Numbered from the stretch's first letter, positions 33,893 to 42,785 are shown. The stretch: 64,000 nt of DNA from Synechococcus sp. WH 8101 (GCF_004209775.1 NZ_CP035914.1:1426001-1490000), one strand, 5' to 3'. Numbers and translations are program-made. The notes: a model not told the origin generated them from the letters alone.

Positions 33893-34284
33893 TGGGGCGC
33901 CTGCGCCAGTGGTGTCGAGGGGTTCTGCTCTGCGGCGTGGTTCTTCTGCTGAGCTGGTGCTGGAGCGGACCGGTCTGGGCAGGCCCCGTCGACTGGCGTG
34001 AGGTTCCCGCCACGAGCGAAGGCCGCCAGTGGTGGGATGCGGGCAGCCTGCGCCGCGATCGAGACGGCAACCTCTCGGTGTTGAGCCGCTACACCGCAGA
34101 GACCGATCCCGACACCCCCAGCCTGGGGACCCTGGTGGTGATGCAGATTGACTGCGGCCAGAAGCTGTATCGCGACAAACAGGTGAATGGATTGCCGCGC
34201 TGGGGTGCCCAGTGGGAAGCTGCCGGCGATGACGCCCTGATCAGCAACGTGATCGAGGCGGTCTGCAGCTCTGCTCCGGCCTGA
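33892..34284 (+). CDS. exported hypothetical protein (surface-adhesin-E-like)
   Basis: Protein of 130 residues from ATG 33892, one base overlapping the accD stop (TGATG). A signal peptide spans about 1-30 (VLLLSWCWSGPVWA). The mature domain begins DWREVPATSEGRQWWDAGSL and contains LVVMQIDCGQKLYR and VIEAVCSS near the end. The order 'W..V ... WWD..SL ... DC' resembles the small surface-adhesin-E-like family, but the match is weak. No catalytic motif is seen. It is probably periplasmic. Confidence 0.65.
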   Translation: MGRLRQWCRGVLLCGVVLLLSWCWSGPVWAGPVDWREVPATSEGRQWWDAGSLRRDRDGNLSVLSRYTAETDPDTPSLGTLVVMQIDCGQKLYRDKQVNGLPRWGAQWEAAGDDALISNVIEAVCSSAPA

Positions 34285-35427
34285 ATGCCTCTCTCTGCCT
34301 CGAATTCTCCCTCAAACGTCCCAGCGCAGATCGGCGTCGCCATCGCTGGCCTCGGCTTCGGCGAAGCTGTGCATCTCCCAGCACTGCACAGCCTGACCGA
34401 TGCCCAGCCTGTGGCGCTCTGGCATCCCCGCGCCGAACGGCTCGATCAGGCCTGCGCCCAGCATGGGCTGAAGGGGTACCACCACTGGGATGCCCTCCTG
34501 GCCGATCCGGCCGTTGAGGCCATCGTGATCGCCACCCCACCGCAGGCACGGTTCGATCTCGCTCGCCGCGCCCTTGAGGCGGGCAAACACCTGCTGCTGG
34601 AAAAACCGGTCGCCCTCGAGGCTGACCAGGTGGCCGATCTGCAGCGACTCGCGATCCGGCAGGGCTGCAGCGTGGCGGTGGATTTTGAATATCGGGCCGT
34701 GCCGCTGTTCATGCAGGCGGAACGCCTCCTGGCGGCGGGGGCGATTGGCACCCCCTGGCTGGTGAAACTGGATTGGCTGATGAGCAGCCGCGCCAACCCC
34801 GAACGGCCCTGGACCTGGTATTCGTCAGCCGAGCAGGGGGGCGGTGTCATCGGCGCCCTGGGCACCCATGCCTTCGACATGCTCGCCTGGTTGGTGGGGG
34901 AGATCGATCAACTCCAGGCGTTGCAGCACACGGCCATCGCGGCACGCCCCCTGCCCGGTGGCGGCCAGGCCGCGGTTGATGCGGAGGATGTGGCCCTGAT
35001 CCAGGCCCGCCTGCTCAGCCATGGAGGCACTGGGCCTGTGCCCGCCCAGGTGAGCCTCGCGTCTGTGGCGCGCAACGGGCGCGGCTGTTGGCTGGAGATC
35101 TATGGCTCCGAAGGAAGCCTGGTGCTGGGCAGCGACAATCAAAAGGATTATGTGCACGGGTTCGGACTCTGGCTGGCCCAGAACGGGGAGGCGCCCCGCA
35201 GCCTTCAGGCGGATGCAGATCTGCGCTTCGCCACCACCTGGAGCGACGGGCGGGTGGCTCCCGTGGCGCGCATCCAGCAGTGGTGGATCGACAGCATCCG
35301 CTCCGGCCGCCCCATGCTGCCGGGGCTGAGCGAAGGGCTACGCAGCCAGCAGGCCTGTGACCGCTGCAGACTGACGCCTTGGGACAAGCCCGGAACAACA
35401 CGGAATCGGTCGAATGAGATCCGGTAG
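34285..35427 (+). CDS. Gfo/Idh/MocA family oxidoreductase
   Basis: Protein of 380 residues with an N-terminal NAD(P)-binding Rossmann fold (GVAIAGLGFGEAVHLPAL near 13) and the EKPVALE motif typical of the family (HLLLEKPVALEADQ around 106-118). The C-terminal substrate domain includes GGGVIGALGTHAFDML with the usual His. Members oxidise or reduce sugars, inositols or biliverdin-like substrates; the substrate is not readable here. It starts immediately after the exported-protein gene with no gap. fba follows after 48 bp. Confidence 0.88.
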   Translation: MPLSASNSPSNVPAQIGVAIAGLGFGEAVHLPALHSLTDAQPVALWHPRAERLDQACAQHGLKGYHHWDALLADPAVEAIVIATPPQARFDLARRALEAGKHLLLEKPVALEADQVADLQRLAIRQGCSVAVDFEYRAVPLFMQAERLLAAGAIGTPWLVKLDWLMSSRANPERPWTWYSSAEQGGGVIGALGTHAFDMLAWLVGEIDQLQALQHTAIAARPLPGGGQAAVDAEDVALIQARLLSHGGTGPVPAQVSLASVARNGRGCWLEIYGSEGSLVLGSDNQKDYVHGFGLWLAQNGEAPRSLQADADLRFATTWSDGRVAPVARIQQWWIDSIRSGRPMLPGLSEGLRSQQACDRCRLTPWDKPGTTRNRSNEIR

Positions 35428-35475
35428 ATTCGCCCGCATTCGTCCCCACGACGTACCACCACCGAGGATTTCACC

Positions 35476-36549
35476 ATGGCGCTCGTTCCGCTTCGGCTTC
35501 TGCTCGACCATGCCGCTGAGAACGGCTACGGCATTCCTGCGTTCAACGTGAACAACCTGGAGCAGGTGCAGGCGATCATGGAAGCCGCTGCCGAAACCGA
35601 CAGCCCCGTGATCCTGCAGGCCTCCCGCGGCGCCCGCAGCTACGCCGGTGAGATCTTCCTGCGCCACTTGATCCTGGCCGCCACCGAGACCTATCCGAAC
35701 ATCCCGGTGGTGATGCACCAGGACCATGGCAACGCCCCTTCCACCTGCTACTCCGCTGCCATCAACGGTTTCACCTCCGTGATGATGGATGGTTCTCTGG
35801 AAGCCGATGCCAAGACCCCGGCCAGCTACGACTACAACGTGGCGGTCACCAAGGAAGTGGTGGATTTCGCCCATTCTGTGGGTGTGAGCGTCGAGGGCGA
35901 ACTGGGTTGCCTCGGTTCCCTGGAAACCGGCAAGGGTGAAGCCGAGGACGGCCACGGTTTCGAAGGCGAACTGTCGAAGGACATGCTCCTCACCGATCCG
36001 GCCGAGGCTGCTGATTTCGTTGCCAAGACCAAGGTGGATGCCCTGGCGATCGCCATCGGCACCAGCCATGGCGCCTACAAGTTCACCCGCAAACCCACCG
36101 GTGAAGTGCTGGCGATCAGCCGCATCGCTGAGATCCACAAAGCCATCCCCAACACCCACCTGGTGATGCACGGCTCTTCCTCCGTGCCTCAGGAGTGGCT
36201 CGACATGATCAACAAGTTCGGCGGTCAGATCCCCGAGACCTACGGCGTCCCCGTCGAAGAGATCCAGGAGGGCATCCGCAACGGTGTGCGCAAGGTGAAC
36301 ATCGACACCGACAATCGCCTTGCCTTCACCGCCGCTGTGCGTGAGGCGGCCTTCGCCGATCCCGCCAATTTTGATCCCCGTCACTTCAACAAGCCGGCCC
36401 GCAAGTACATGAAGCAGGTCTGCCTCGATCGTTACCAGCAGTTCTGGTGCGCCGGCCAGGCCAGCAAGATCAAGCAGCAGAGCATCAACTACTACGCCGA
36501 TCTCTACGCCAAAGGCCAGCTCGATCCCAAAACCGCTGTGGCCGCCTGA
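35476..36549 (+). CDS. fba: class II fructose-1,6-/sedoheptulose-1,7-bisphosphate aldolase
   Basis: Zinc-dependent aldolase of 357 residues, used in both the Calvin cycle and glycolysis. Features: [21 protein letters not shown] (zinc His and catalytic Asp), [25 protein letters not shown] with zinc His, and [16 protein letters not shown] for phosphate binding. Codon use looks more biased to common codons than its neighbours, as expected of a highly expressed gene. A possible -10 (TAGATT at 35425-35430) lies upstream. A strong terminator follows the stop, so it may be transcribed from its own promoter. Confidence 0.97.
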   Translation: MALVPLRLLLDHAAENGYGIPAFNVNNLEQVQAIMEAAAETDSPVILQASRGARSYAGEIFLRHLILAATETYPNIPVVMHQDHGNAPSTCYSAAINGFTSVMMDGSLEADAKTPASYDYNVAVTKEVVDFAHSVGVSVEGELGCLGSLETGKGEAEDGHGFEGELSKDMLLTDPAEAADFVAKTKVDALAIAIGTSHGAYKFTRKPTGEVLAISRIAEIHKAIPNTHLVMHGSSSVPQEWLDMINKFGGQIPETYGVPVEEIQEGIRNGVRKVNIDTDNRLAFTAAVREAAFADPANFDPRHFNKPARKYMKQVCLDRYQQFWCAGQASKIKQQSINYYADLYAKGQLDPKTAVAA

Positions 36550-36579
36550 TCACCGCACGGATCGATCCAGAACAGTTGG

Positions 36580-36603
36580 GGGGGGGCTATGCCCCCCCTT
36601 TTT
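36580..36603 (+). terminator. Rho-independent terminator after fba
   Basis: Hairpin GGGGGGGC, loop TAT, GCCCCCCC, followed by TTTTT (36599-36603). It ends the long plus-strand series and also separates it from the convergent ldcA-like gene. Confidence 0.9.
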
Positions 36604-36623
36604 GATGGAATCAGAACGGACCT

Positions 36624-37607
36624 TCAGCGCAGTGCCAGGGACCCGCTGCGGCCATCCAGGAGCGCCATCTGGCCCAGTGGTAAGGCCAGGTTCGGCTGGC
36701 CGTGACCCACCGGCAGATCCATCACCAGCGGAACTCCCAAATCGCCCAGGCGCTCCTCGAGGATCGCCGCCATCGAGAAATCGCCGGGGAGGATGTCATC
36801 TTCCGCCCAGCTGAAGCGGCCGGTGCCGATCCCGGCGACACCCCGCAACACCCCGGCGCTGCGCCATTGGGTCAGCATGCGATCGACCCGATAGGGCGCT
36901 TCCCCCACATCCTCCAGCACAAGAATCGCCCCCTCGAGTGAAGGCCACCACGGTGTGCCGATCAGATGGGTCGCCACCGTGAGGTTGGTCACGACCAGGG
37001 GACCGGTGGCCCGACCGGGCCGAACAGCCCGACCCGTGAGTGGCGCCACCTCGCGGCCGCTCAGCAACTCCACCGTTCGTTGCCACTGGGCTTCGCTGCC
37101 ACCGCTGGAGCCATGAATCGCGCCGCGGGAGCCTGCGGCCCACTGCGCCAGCAAAAGAGAGCTGGTGTCGGAAAAGCCCAGGGTCCAGAGGGAACGACGA
37201 GGAAACTGGAAGCCAGCTTCAAGAACCCGAGCACCACCCCAACCGGCCCCCACCACGATCAGGCCATCAAGGCTTGGATCGCGCCAGGCCTCCTCCAGGG
37301 CTGCACAACGCTGGGCATCCGTACCGGCGAACCACTGCCATTGACGCCGCACCGATACCGGAATCTCCAGGTGCCAACCCTGCGCCGCGCAGCGGTTCTG
37401 CAACGGCGTGAAGTCGGTGTCGGGGGCGATCCAGGTGCCCAGATTGAGCGCTCGCAAGCGCGACCCAGGACGCAGCGGTGAGGGTGGGGGTAGCGGTGAC
37501 GGCAAGGAGCGACCCCGCACCCAAGCGGGAAGCGCCGAACCGAGCAGGGCCCAAGCACTGCTGCTCAGAACGGTGCTGCTCAGAAACGTGCGACGCCGCA
37601 TCGTCAT
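36624..37607 (-). CDS. LD-carboxypeptidase-like protein (S66 family) with Tat-type signal
   Basis: Protein of 327 residues. The N-terminus RRRTFLSSTVL is a twin-arginine-like signal. The S66 fold shows [30 protein letters not shown] (Ser near 146 as nucleophile candidate), then ILVLEDVGEAPYRVDRML (Glu) and LPVGHGQPNLALPLG (His). LdcA enzymes cleave L,D-bonds of tetrapeptides in cytoplasmic peptidoglycan recycling; the signal here predicts periplasmic or thylakoid-lumen location instead. The usual SDIT motif is altered to SDTS. It lies 18 bp downstream of purQ on the same strand. Confidence 0.82.
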   Translation of the reverse strand: MTMRRRTFLSSTVLSSSAWALLGSALPAWVRGRSLPSPLPPPSPLRPGSRLRALNLGTWIAPDTDFTPLQNRCAAQGWHLEIPVSVRRQWQWFAGTDAQRCAALEEAWRDPSLDGLIVVGAGWGGARVLEAGFQFPRRSLWTLGFSDTSSLLLAQWAAGSRGAIHGSSGGSEAQWQRTVELLSGREVAPLTGRAVRPGRATGPLVVTNLTVATHLIGTPWWPSLEGAILVLEDVGEAPYRVDRMLTQWRSAGVLRGVAGIGTGRFSWAEDDILPGDFSMAAILEERLGDLGVPLVMDLPVGHGQPNLALPLGQMALLDGRSGSLALR

Positions 37608-37625
37608 CGCCCGAGCCCCCCGATA

Positions 37626-38279
37626 TCAGGCGATCAGAGCGCGCAGGAGGCCCTGACCATCGACTCCGCCGATCTGGGGATCGCAGGCACGTTCCGGGTG
37701 GGGCATCAAGCCGAGCACAGTGCCGCTGGCATTGGTGATCCCGGCGATATCCGCGATCGAGCCGTTGGGATTGTTGCAGTAGCGCAGAGCAATGGCATCG
37801 TCGTCCTGCAGCTGCTTGAGCGTGTCCTCGCTGCACTGATAGCGCCCCTCACCGTGGGCGATGGGCAGCACGATTTCACTGCCGACGCTCTGATCCCGCA
37901 ACCAGGGCGTGCGAGAGCTGGCCACAGACAGCGCAGCGTCTTCACAAATGAAATGGAGGTTCTGGTTGCGGGTCAGAGCACCGGGCAGCAGGCCCAGCTC
38001 CGTCAGCACCTGAAACCCATTGCAGATGCCCAGCACCCGCCCGCCTTTGGCGGCGAAGTCGACCAGAGCCTGAAGCACGGGAGCAAAGCGGGCAATGGCA
38101 CCGCAACGCAGGTAATCGCCGTAGCTGAATCCGCCCGGCAACACCACCGCATCCAAGCCGCTCAGGTCTTGGTCCTCATGCCAGAGGAAACGGGTGGGCA
38201 AGCCGAGGCAGCCCTCAGTGGCCCAACGCACGTCCCGGTCACAGTTGGAGCCGGGAAAAATGACCACCCCGATGCTCAT
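37626..38279 (-). CDS. purQ: phosphoribosylformylglycinamidine synthase subunit I
   Basis: Glutaminase subunit of 217 residues that supplies ammonia to PurL in purine synthesis. Class I amidotransferase triad: Cys in GICNGFQVL (near residue 86), and His and Glu in [27 protein letters not shown] is the typical N-terminal segment. ATG overlaps the purS stop (ATGA), so PurS and PurQ are made together; PurL must be encoded elsewhere. Confidence 0.97.
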   Translation of the reverse strand: MSIGVVIFPGSNCDRDVRWATEGCLGLPTRFLWHEDQDLSGLDAVVLPGGFSYGDYLRCGAIARFAPVLQALVDFAAKGGRVLGICNGFQVLTELGLLPGALTRNQNLHFICEDAALSVASSRTPWLRDQSVGSEIVLPIAHGEGRYQCSEDTLKQLQDDDAIALRYCNNPNGSIADIAGITNASGTVLGLMPHPERACDPQIGGVDGQGLLRALIA

Positions 38280-38530
38280 GACTGCTGCAGCTCCAGGCTC
38301 CAGTTTTCGATCACGGGATTGGCCAACAGCCGATCGCTGAGCAGCTCCAGTCGCCGCCGGGCCTCCTGCTCATCGGGCGCCTCCAGCTCCAGCTCCACCG
38401 CTTTGCCGATTCGCAGCTTGCTCACCCCGTCGACTCCGAGGCGGACCGCTGCGGCACGGGTGGCCTCTCCAGCCGGATCGAGCACGGAGGGACGCAGGTT
38501 CACCAAGACGCGGGCTTGAAAACGCGGCAC
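38276..38530 (-). CDS. purS: phosphoribosylformylglycinamidine synthase subunit PurS
   Basis: Small subunit of 84 residues from GTG 38530. [19 protein letters not shown] and [18 protein letters not shown] are typical of PurS, which bridges PurL and PurQ. The frame extends upstream to 38596, but the added residues do not belong to the family. The AT-richer segment TTGTTAAATCTTGACA just upstream could contain its promoter on the minus strand, although the spacing would leave a very short leader. Confidence 0.93.
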   Translation of the reverse strand: MPRFQARVLVNLRPSVLDPAGEATRAAAVRLGVDGVSKLRIGKAVELELEAPDEQEARRRLELLSDRLLANPVIENWSLELQQS

Positions 38531-38646
38531 GGACTCCGGGCGGGGATTGTTAAATCTTGACAGGCCGGGGCACCGCTGCCGGAGCGCTCTGGGCACGTTG
38601 AAGGCAGGCCGCCATCAGCGCCTTGGCTCTCGCTCCTGCCCAACGG

Positions 38647-39003
38647 ATGCCGTTAGCTCGCCTGCGTGGAGGGCGCTGGATCGCCGTGGGCGCCCTGGGC
38701 CTGGCACTCGCGGTCGCGCCGACAAGCCAGGCCGCCGGGCCCCCGGAACTGGTGCTTGAGCTGGAATGCCGCGAGAACGGTGGTCGCTGGCAGACCTGCC
38801 GAATGGGGGTGGTGAAGCTGGGGGAGGAGTGGTGGCTGGATCTGGCCCATCAACGCATCCGCTTCCGTCATGACGGCAGCGGCCGGATGCGCATGAAAGG
38901 GTCGCGTGATCCGAGCTGGCAATCGGTGCAGGCCCGCTGGATCGCCGAGCGCACCCTTTGCTGGGACGGGGTCTGCGCCCGGGGAGACCTGCCCCTGGAT
39001 TGA
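38647..39003 (+). CDS. exported hypothetical protein
   Basis: Predicted 118-residue protein from ATG 38647. A signal peptide spans about 1-30 (GALGLALAVAPTSQAA). The mature part has four Cys: in LECRENGG, QTCRMG, LCWDG and VCARG, possibly two disulfides, and the strand WWLDLAHQRIRFRHDGSG. It resembles small secreted cyanobacterial proteins without named function. It is followed by a terminator-like hairpin at 39020-39045. Confidence 0.6.
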   Translation: MPLARLRGGRWIAVGALGLALAVAPTSQAAGPPELVLELECRENGGRWQTCRMGVVKLGEEWWLDLAHQRIRFRHDGSGRMRMKGSRDPSWQSVQARWIAERTLCWDGVCARGDLPLD

Positions 39004-39019
39004 GGGCGAGGTGCAAGCG

Positions 39020-39045
39020 AAAGCCAAACCGGGAACTGGCTTTTT
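39020..39045 (+). terminator. probable Rho-independent terminator
   Basis: AAAGCCA (39020-39026), ten-base loop, TGGCTTT (39037-39043), continuing as TTCTC. It follows the 118-residue exported-protein gene on the plus strand. Confidence 0.6.
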
Positions 39046-39100
39046 CTCTCGTGAGCGTTAAAAACAATCCGTAGTTTCGGCATCCGTTTGCGCGCTGCCG

Positions 39101-39649
39101 ATGCCGCTATCCCGGCTCACCACTGCCCTGCTGCTGACCGTTGGGCTGAGCTCCGGTGTCGCCAGGGCCGACACCAGCCCGGAGCAGTGGCTGGCCCTGC
39201 TTCAGGAGCGCCAGGAATCGGTGCTGGTGTTGGAGCGCACCGATCGCTCCCTCCAGCCCACCGGCGATCCGATCTGGGATCTGCGCCTTGAGATCCCCGG
39301 CCAACCGCCACGCCATTACCCGGCCCTCAGCGGCCGTGCCAATCGCCAACAGGCCAACCGGGACCAGATGGGCAGCCGGGCCCCCCTCCCCCGGGGCCAT
39401 TACACCCTCGGCGCCGTGGAGCCCCTCGCCGACGGCGCCTATCCGGAGCTGGGTCCGGTCTGGATCAGCATTGAGCCCACCTTCCCCACCGGTCGACGCG
39501 TGCTCGGCATCCATCAGGATCCCAGCGCCGGTCTGAATGGCAACAGCGGTACCCTCGGCTGCATCGGCCTCATTCACCGCAAGGACCTGCTGGAACTGTC
39601 TGCGCTGATTCAACGCAGCGGCACCCGTCAGCTCGTAGTGCGCCACTGA
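39101..39649 (+). CDS. exported L,D-transpeptidase-like protein
   Basis: Protein of 182 residues with a signal peptide (about 1-23). The YkuD-like catalytic end reads GIHQDPSAG (His138) and GTLGCIGL (Cys154), preceded by PLPRGHYTLGA. The middle GNSG segment between His and Cys agrees with the family. It lacks the Arg after Cys-Ile that many YkuD enzymes have, so activity is likely but not certain. It is the second such protein in the window (the first is at 14100). Location: periplasm. Confidence 0.8.
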   Translation: MPLSRLTTALLLTVGLSSGVARADTSPEQWLALLQERQESVLVLERTDRSLQPTGDPIWDLRLEIPGQPPRHYPALSGRANRQQANRDQMGSRAPLPRGHYTLGAVEPLADGAYPELGPVWISIEPTFPTGRRVLGIHQDPSAGLNGNSGTLGCIGLIHRKDLLELSALIQRSGTRQLVVRH

Positions 39650-39703
39650 GGTTTCCTCATCCGCCTCTGGGGCCACCGATCGGCCACTGAGGCCACGCAG
39701 CTG

Positions 39704-39710
39704 AAAGGAG
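39704..39710 (+). promoter_or_regulatory. Shine-Dalgarno site for the GPH-type symporter
   Basis: AAAGGAG six bases before TTG 39717. It is a strong site and supports the TTG start. Confidence 0.65.
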
Positions 39711-39716
39711 CGACGT

Positions 39717-41117
39717 TTGAGCCCAATTCCAACCCTGCCATTGCTGACAGCGCCCCTTGATGTGGCGGCGGCTCCAGCACCGCTGCGGCGGCGGGTGCTC
39801 CTGGCCTACGGGATCGGCGATGCGGGCACTGGCATGGCAGCGGCGCTCGTGGGGTTCTACCTCTTCGTGTTTTACACAGCCGTTGCCGGCCTGCCCCCCT
39901 GGCTGGCTGGCACGGTGCTCATGGTGGTGCGTCTCTGGGATGTGTTCAGCGATCAGCTGATCGGCTGGCTCGGAGACCGCACCCGCAGCCGGATGGGGCC
40001 CCGCATCCCCTGGATGCTGGCCAGCGCCCTGCCCCTGGGGATTTCGATGGCCCTGATGTGGTGGGTTCCACCATTCCCGGATCCCTGGCGCTTCCTCTGG
40101 TTTGTGTTGATCGCCAGCCTGTTTCAGGCCTCCTATTCCGGTGTGAATCTGCCCTATTCGGCCCTGGCCACCGAGCTCAGCACCGACGTGAATCTGCGCA
40201 CGAGGCTCAACAGCGCCCGCTTCACCGGGTCCGTGTTGGCCTCCCTGGTGGGCCTGCTTCTGGGCGCCGCCCTGAGCCACAAGGGCGCTGCGGGGTACTG
40301 GAGCATCGGCCTGGCCGCGGGAGCGATTCTGATTGTGGGCAGCCTGCTCAGTGCCTTCGGACTGGCTCCGGCAGCGGCCCGATGTCAGCGTCCGAGCCAG
40401 GAGCATCGCCCGCTGCTGCCCCAGTTACGCAGCCTGAGCCACAACGGATTCTTCCTGCGGGTGGTGTCGCTCTATCTCCTGGTGTGGGGCGCTCTGCAGC
40501 TGATGCAGCCCGTGGCGATCATCTTTCTCTCCGATGGCCTGCACCTGCCCCACAGCTGGAGCACCTCCCTGCTGATTCCCTTCCAGATCAGTGCGATGGT
40601 GGGGATCTGGATCTGGAATCAGGTGGCAGCGCAGCGCAGTCGCTTGCTCGCACTGCAGATCGGGGGATCCGCCTGGGTGATCCTGTGTCTGATCACCATG
40701 CTGCTGCCCGCTCTGCCCCAGGGGCAGACTCCTCTGGCGCCGGCCAATCGCACCGACCTGGCCCTCTTGCTGGTCAGCCTGGTGGGGCTTGGCATCAGTG
40801 CCGCCACCGCCTATCTGCTGCCCTGGGCTTTTCTCCCCGATGCAGTGGATGCGGAAACGGAGCATCCGGCTGGCCTGATCACGGCCTTCATGGTGCAGAT
40901 TCAGAAACTCGGCAGTGCCCTGTCGGTGTTCGCCCTCGGGCTGCTGTTGAGCTGGAGCGGCTACAACCCCGCCCTCAACGACAACCAACCCGCAAGCGCC
41001 CTGGTGATGATCCGTCTGTGCATGGGGCTGATCCCCGCGCTGCTGGTAGTCGCCAGCCTCTGGGTCATGCGGGACTGGAACCGGTTGTTGGCGACAAAGC
41101 CAGCAGCTGGGCGCTGA
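39717..41117 (+). CDS. GPH-family MFS sugar:cation symporter
   Basis: Polytopic transporter of 466 residues with about 12 hydrophobic segments. The GPH (MelB-type) signature is clear: YGIGDAGTGMAAALVGFYLF in the first helix, and VRLWDVFSDQLIGWLGDRTRSR with the conserved Asp for cation coupling. It likely co-transports a sugar or glycoside with Na+ or H+; members in cyanobacteria are uncharacterised. Its last 53 bp overlap the convergent CobW gene, the largest gene overlap in the window. Confidence 0.88.
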   Translation: MSPIPTLPLLTAPLDVAAAPAPLRRRVLLAYGIGDAGTGMAAALVGFYLFVFYTAVAGLPPWLAGTVLMVVRLWDVFSDQLIGWLGDRTRSRMGPRIPWMLASALPLGISMALMWWVPPFPDPWRFLWFVLIASLFQASYSGVNLPYSALATELSTDVNLRTRLNSARFTGSVLASLVGLLLGAALSHKGAAGYWSIGLAAGAILIVGSLLSAFGLAPAAARCQRPSQEHRPLLPQLRSLSHNGFFLRVVSLYLLVWGALQLMQPVAIIFLSDGLHLPHSWSTSLLIPFQISAMVGIWIWNQVAAQRSRLLALQIGGSAWVILCLITMLLPALPQGQTPLAPANRTDLALLLVSLVGLGISAATAYLLPWAFLPDAVDAETEHPAGLITAFMVQIQKLGSALSVFALGLLLSWSGYNPALNDNQPASALVMIRLCMGLIPALLVVASLWVMRDWNRLLATKPAAGR

Positions 41118-42180
41118 GCTGATCCGCTGCCGCCGGATCGAATCCGATCAGCACCAGATCCACACCCACACCAGTGGCCGGACGCCAGGCCTGCTCGGGT
41201 GCGGCTTCAAACCAGCTGTCGAGCCTGGGGCCCACCATTTGGAGCTGGAGGGGCAGGCTTTTGCCTTCCAGCCACATGCGCCCTTTCAGGCGAATCACCC
41301 GATGCGCCTGCACAAAGGCAGGCAGGCTGTGCTCCAGTTGCTGCCGCGTCAGTGGCACCTCAAGGCGCACACTGCCGCCAACCACCTCCACATGGCTGTG
41401 GTCGTGATGGTCGTGATCGTGATGGCCGTCGTGGTGATGGCTGTCCTGGTGATGGCTGTCGTGATGATCGCCCGTTGGCGTGGGCTCGGCGGCCGAGGCC
41501 GTGTTGAGGCCCAACACAATCCTTGGATCCACCTGCCCCCGCTCCATCGCCAACAGGCCCGTGCCAGGACGCACCCGCTCTTGCAACTGGGCCTGGAGTG
41601 CGGCCAAAGCCGAAGAATCCAGCCGGTCGGCACGACTGATTAACACCTGATCGGCCGCCTGCAACTGATCCTCAAACAGCTCGTCGATCGAGCTGAGGTG
41701 ATCGAGGCTGGGATCCTCTAGGCGCTGCTGCTCCAGGGCTTTCGGATCACCCACCGGACTCCCGGCAACCAGGGCCTCCCCATCCACCACCGTGACCACA
41801 CCGTTCACCACCACCCGGGAGCGCACCTCCGGCCAGGCCAAGGCCTGAAGCAGCGGACGGGGAAGCGCCAACCCACTCGTTTCAACGACGATCCCATCGA
41901 GGCGGTCAGCACGCTCCAGCAGGGTGTTCATCGTGGGCAAGAAGTCGTCCTGAACCGTGCAGCAGAGGCAACCGTTGTTCAACTCCACCAGTCGCCCATC
42001 GAGCTCATCCTCCGGGCAGAAGCCGCAACTGCGGATGAGATCCCCATCCAGCCCCACAGTGCCGAATTCATTGACCATCACCGCCAGGCGCTGACCGCTT
42101 TGGGCGAGCAGATGGCGCAGCAGGGTGGTTTTGCCGGCCCCTAGGAAGCCGGTGATCACGGTGACGGGAAGCCTGGCCAT
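41065..42180 (-). CDS. CobW/COG0523 metallochaperone GTPase with His-rich loop
   Basis: GTPase of 371 residues. P-loop GFLGAGKT at 11-18, the conserved metal site GCLCC (Cys71, Cys73, Cys74), ETSGLALP and VLISRADRLD (an altered NKxD). Residues 239-263 hold 14 His in 25 positions, alternating with Asp and Ser. The CobW C-terminal domain follows. COG0523 proteins insert metals such as zinc or cobalt into target proteins; the His-rich loop suggests zinc, nickel or cobalt buffering. The start ATG 42180 overlaps the pentapeptide gene stop by one base. Confidence 0.92.
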   Translation of the reverse strand: MARLPVTVITGFLGAGKTTLLRHLLAQSGQRLAVMVNEFGTVGLDGDLIRSCGFCPEDELDGRLVELNNGCLCCTVQDDFLPTMNTLLERADRLDGIVVETSGLALPRPLLQALAWPEVRSRVVVNGVVTVVDGEALVAGSPVGDPKALEQQRLEDPSLDHLSSIDELFEDQLQAADQVLISRADRLDSSALAALQAQLQERVRPGTGLLAMERGQVDPRIVLGLNTASAAEPTPTGDHHDSHHQDSHHHDGHHDHDHHDHSHVEVVGGSVRLEVPLTRQQLEHSLPAFVQAHRVIRLKGRMWLEGKSLPLQLQMVGPRLDSWFEAAPEQAWRPATGVGVDLVLIGFDPAAADQLSAQLLALSPTTGSSPA

Positions 42181-42716
42181 CAGCGGCAACCCAGACTGTC
42201 GCGGGTGATCACACCAGTGCGGCTGTTCTCTCCAGCGGCGCGGGCACAGAGGGCCTTCAGCTGTGGCAGATCAATCACGGCATCCGTGAAATCAGCACCT
42301 TCAATCTGGGCATCGCCGAAGCGGCTCTGCATCAGCATGGCGTTGGTGAACACGGCATTGCGCAGATCGGCACCATCAAAACGACTGGCAAAGGCCACCA
42401 CATCCGAAAGATCAGCACCCTGGAGATCGGCACCCTGCAGAGAGGAGGTGTTGATCACAGCCCCGCGAAGATCACTCCCCGACAGATCAACCCCTTGCAG
42501 ATCCGCCTTCAGAAACTCCTTTTCCTTGAGATCCATCCCGTGCATGTCGGGAACGATCTCCTGAACAGCCCGTTGCCCGCGCAATTCGGGAGCCGTGATG
42601 GCCAGGGCCGGTGCAGCGGGGAGCCAGAGCCCGATTGCAAGAACGCAGGCAGCCAAGCTGATCGCCAGGGTGGTAAAGCGGCGGAAAACACGCATGCGCG
42701 GCAGAGGAAGCGTCAT
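42180..42716 (-). CDS. exported pentapeptide-repeat protein
   Basis: Protein of 178 residues. A signal peptide covers about 10-39 (LWLPAAPALA). From about residue 62 to 140 there are some 15 pentapeptide units of type A(D/N)Lxx: ADLQGVDLSGSDLRGAVI is an example. These fold as a right-handed quadrilateral beta-helix. Such lumenal pentapeptide proteins are common in cyanobacteria; their function is not established. A C-terminal tail with Cys residues (LCARA, LGCR) may form a disulfide. It is coupled to the CobW gene, and divergent from upp with a palindrome-containing gap. Confidence 0.88.
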   Translation of the reverse strand: MTLPLPRMRVFRRFTTLAISLAACVLAIGLWLPAAPALAITAPELRGQRAVQEIVPDMHGMDLKEKEFLKADLQGVDLSGSDLRGAVINTSSLQGADLQGADLSDVVAFASRFDGADLRNAVFTNAMLMQSRFGDAQIEGADFTDAVIDLPQLKALCARAAGENSRTGVITRDSLGCR

Positions 42717-42718
42717 TT

Positions 42719-42753
42719 GGTCGTCAGACGACCTGACGTAATTTGATTCGTCA
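42719..42753. promoter_or_regulatory. nested inverted repeats in divergent gap
   Basis: GGTCGTC-A-GACGACC (42719-42733) is followed at once by TGACG-N10-CGTCA (42734-42753). They lie between the start of the pentapeptide gene and upp, and are candidate operators for either gene. No T-run follows. Confidence 0.45.
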
Positions 42754-42785
42754 CGTTATGGCAGTCCTCCGCCGCCCCACGCGTC

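Noticed and set aside
38545-38562. TTGACA at 38557 as a plus-strand -35 box
   Set aside because: No -10-like element lies 16-18 bases downstream; the AT-rich patch may instead serve purS on the minus strand.
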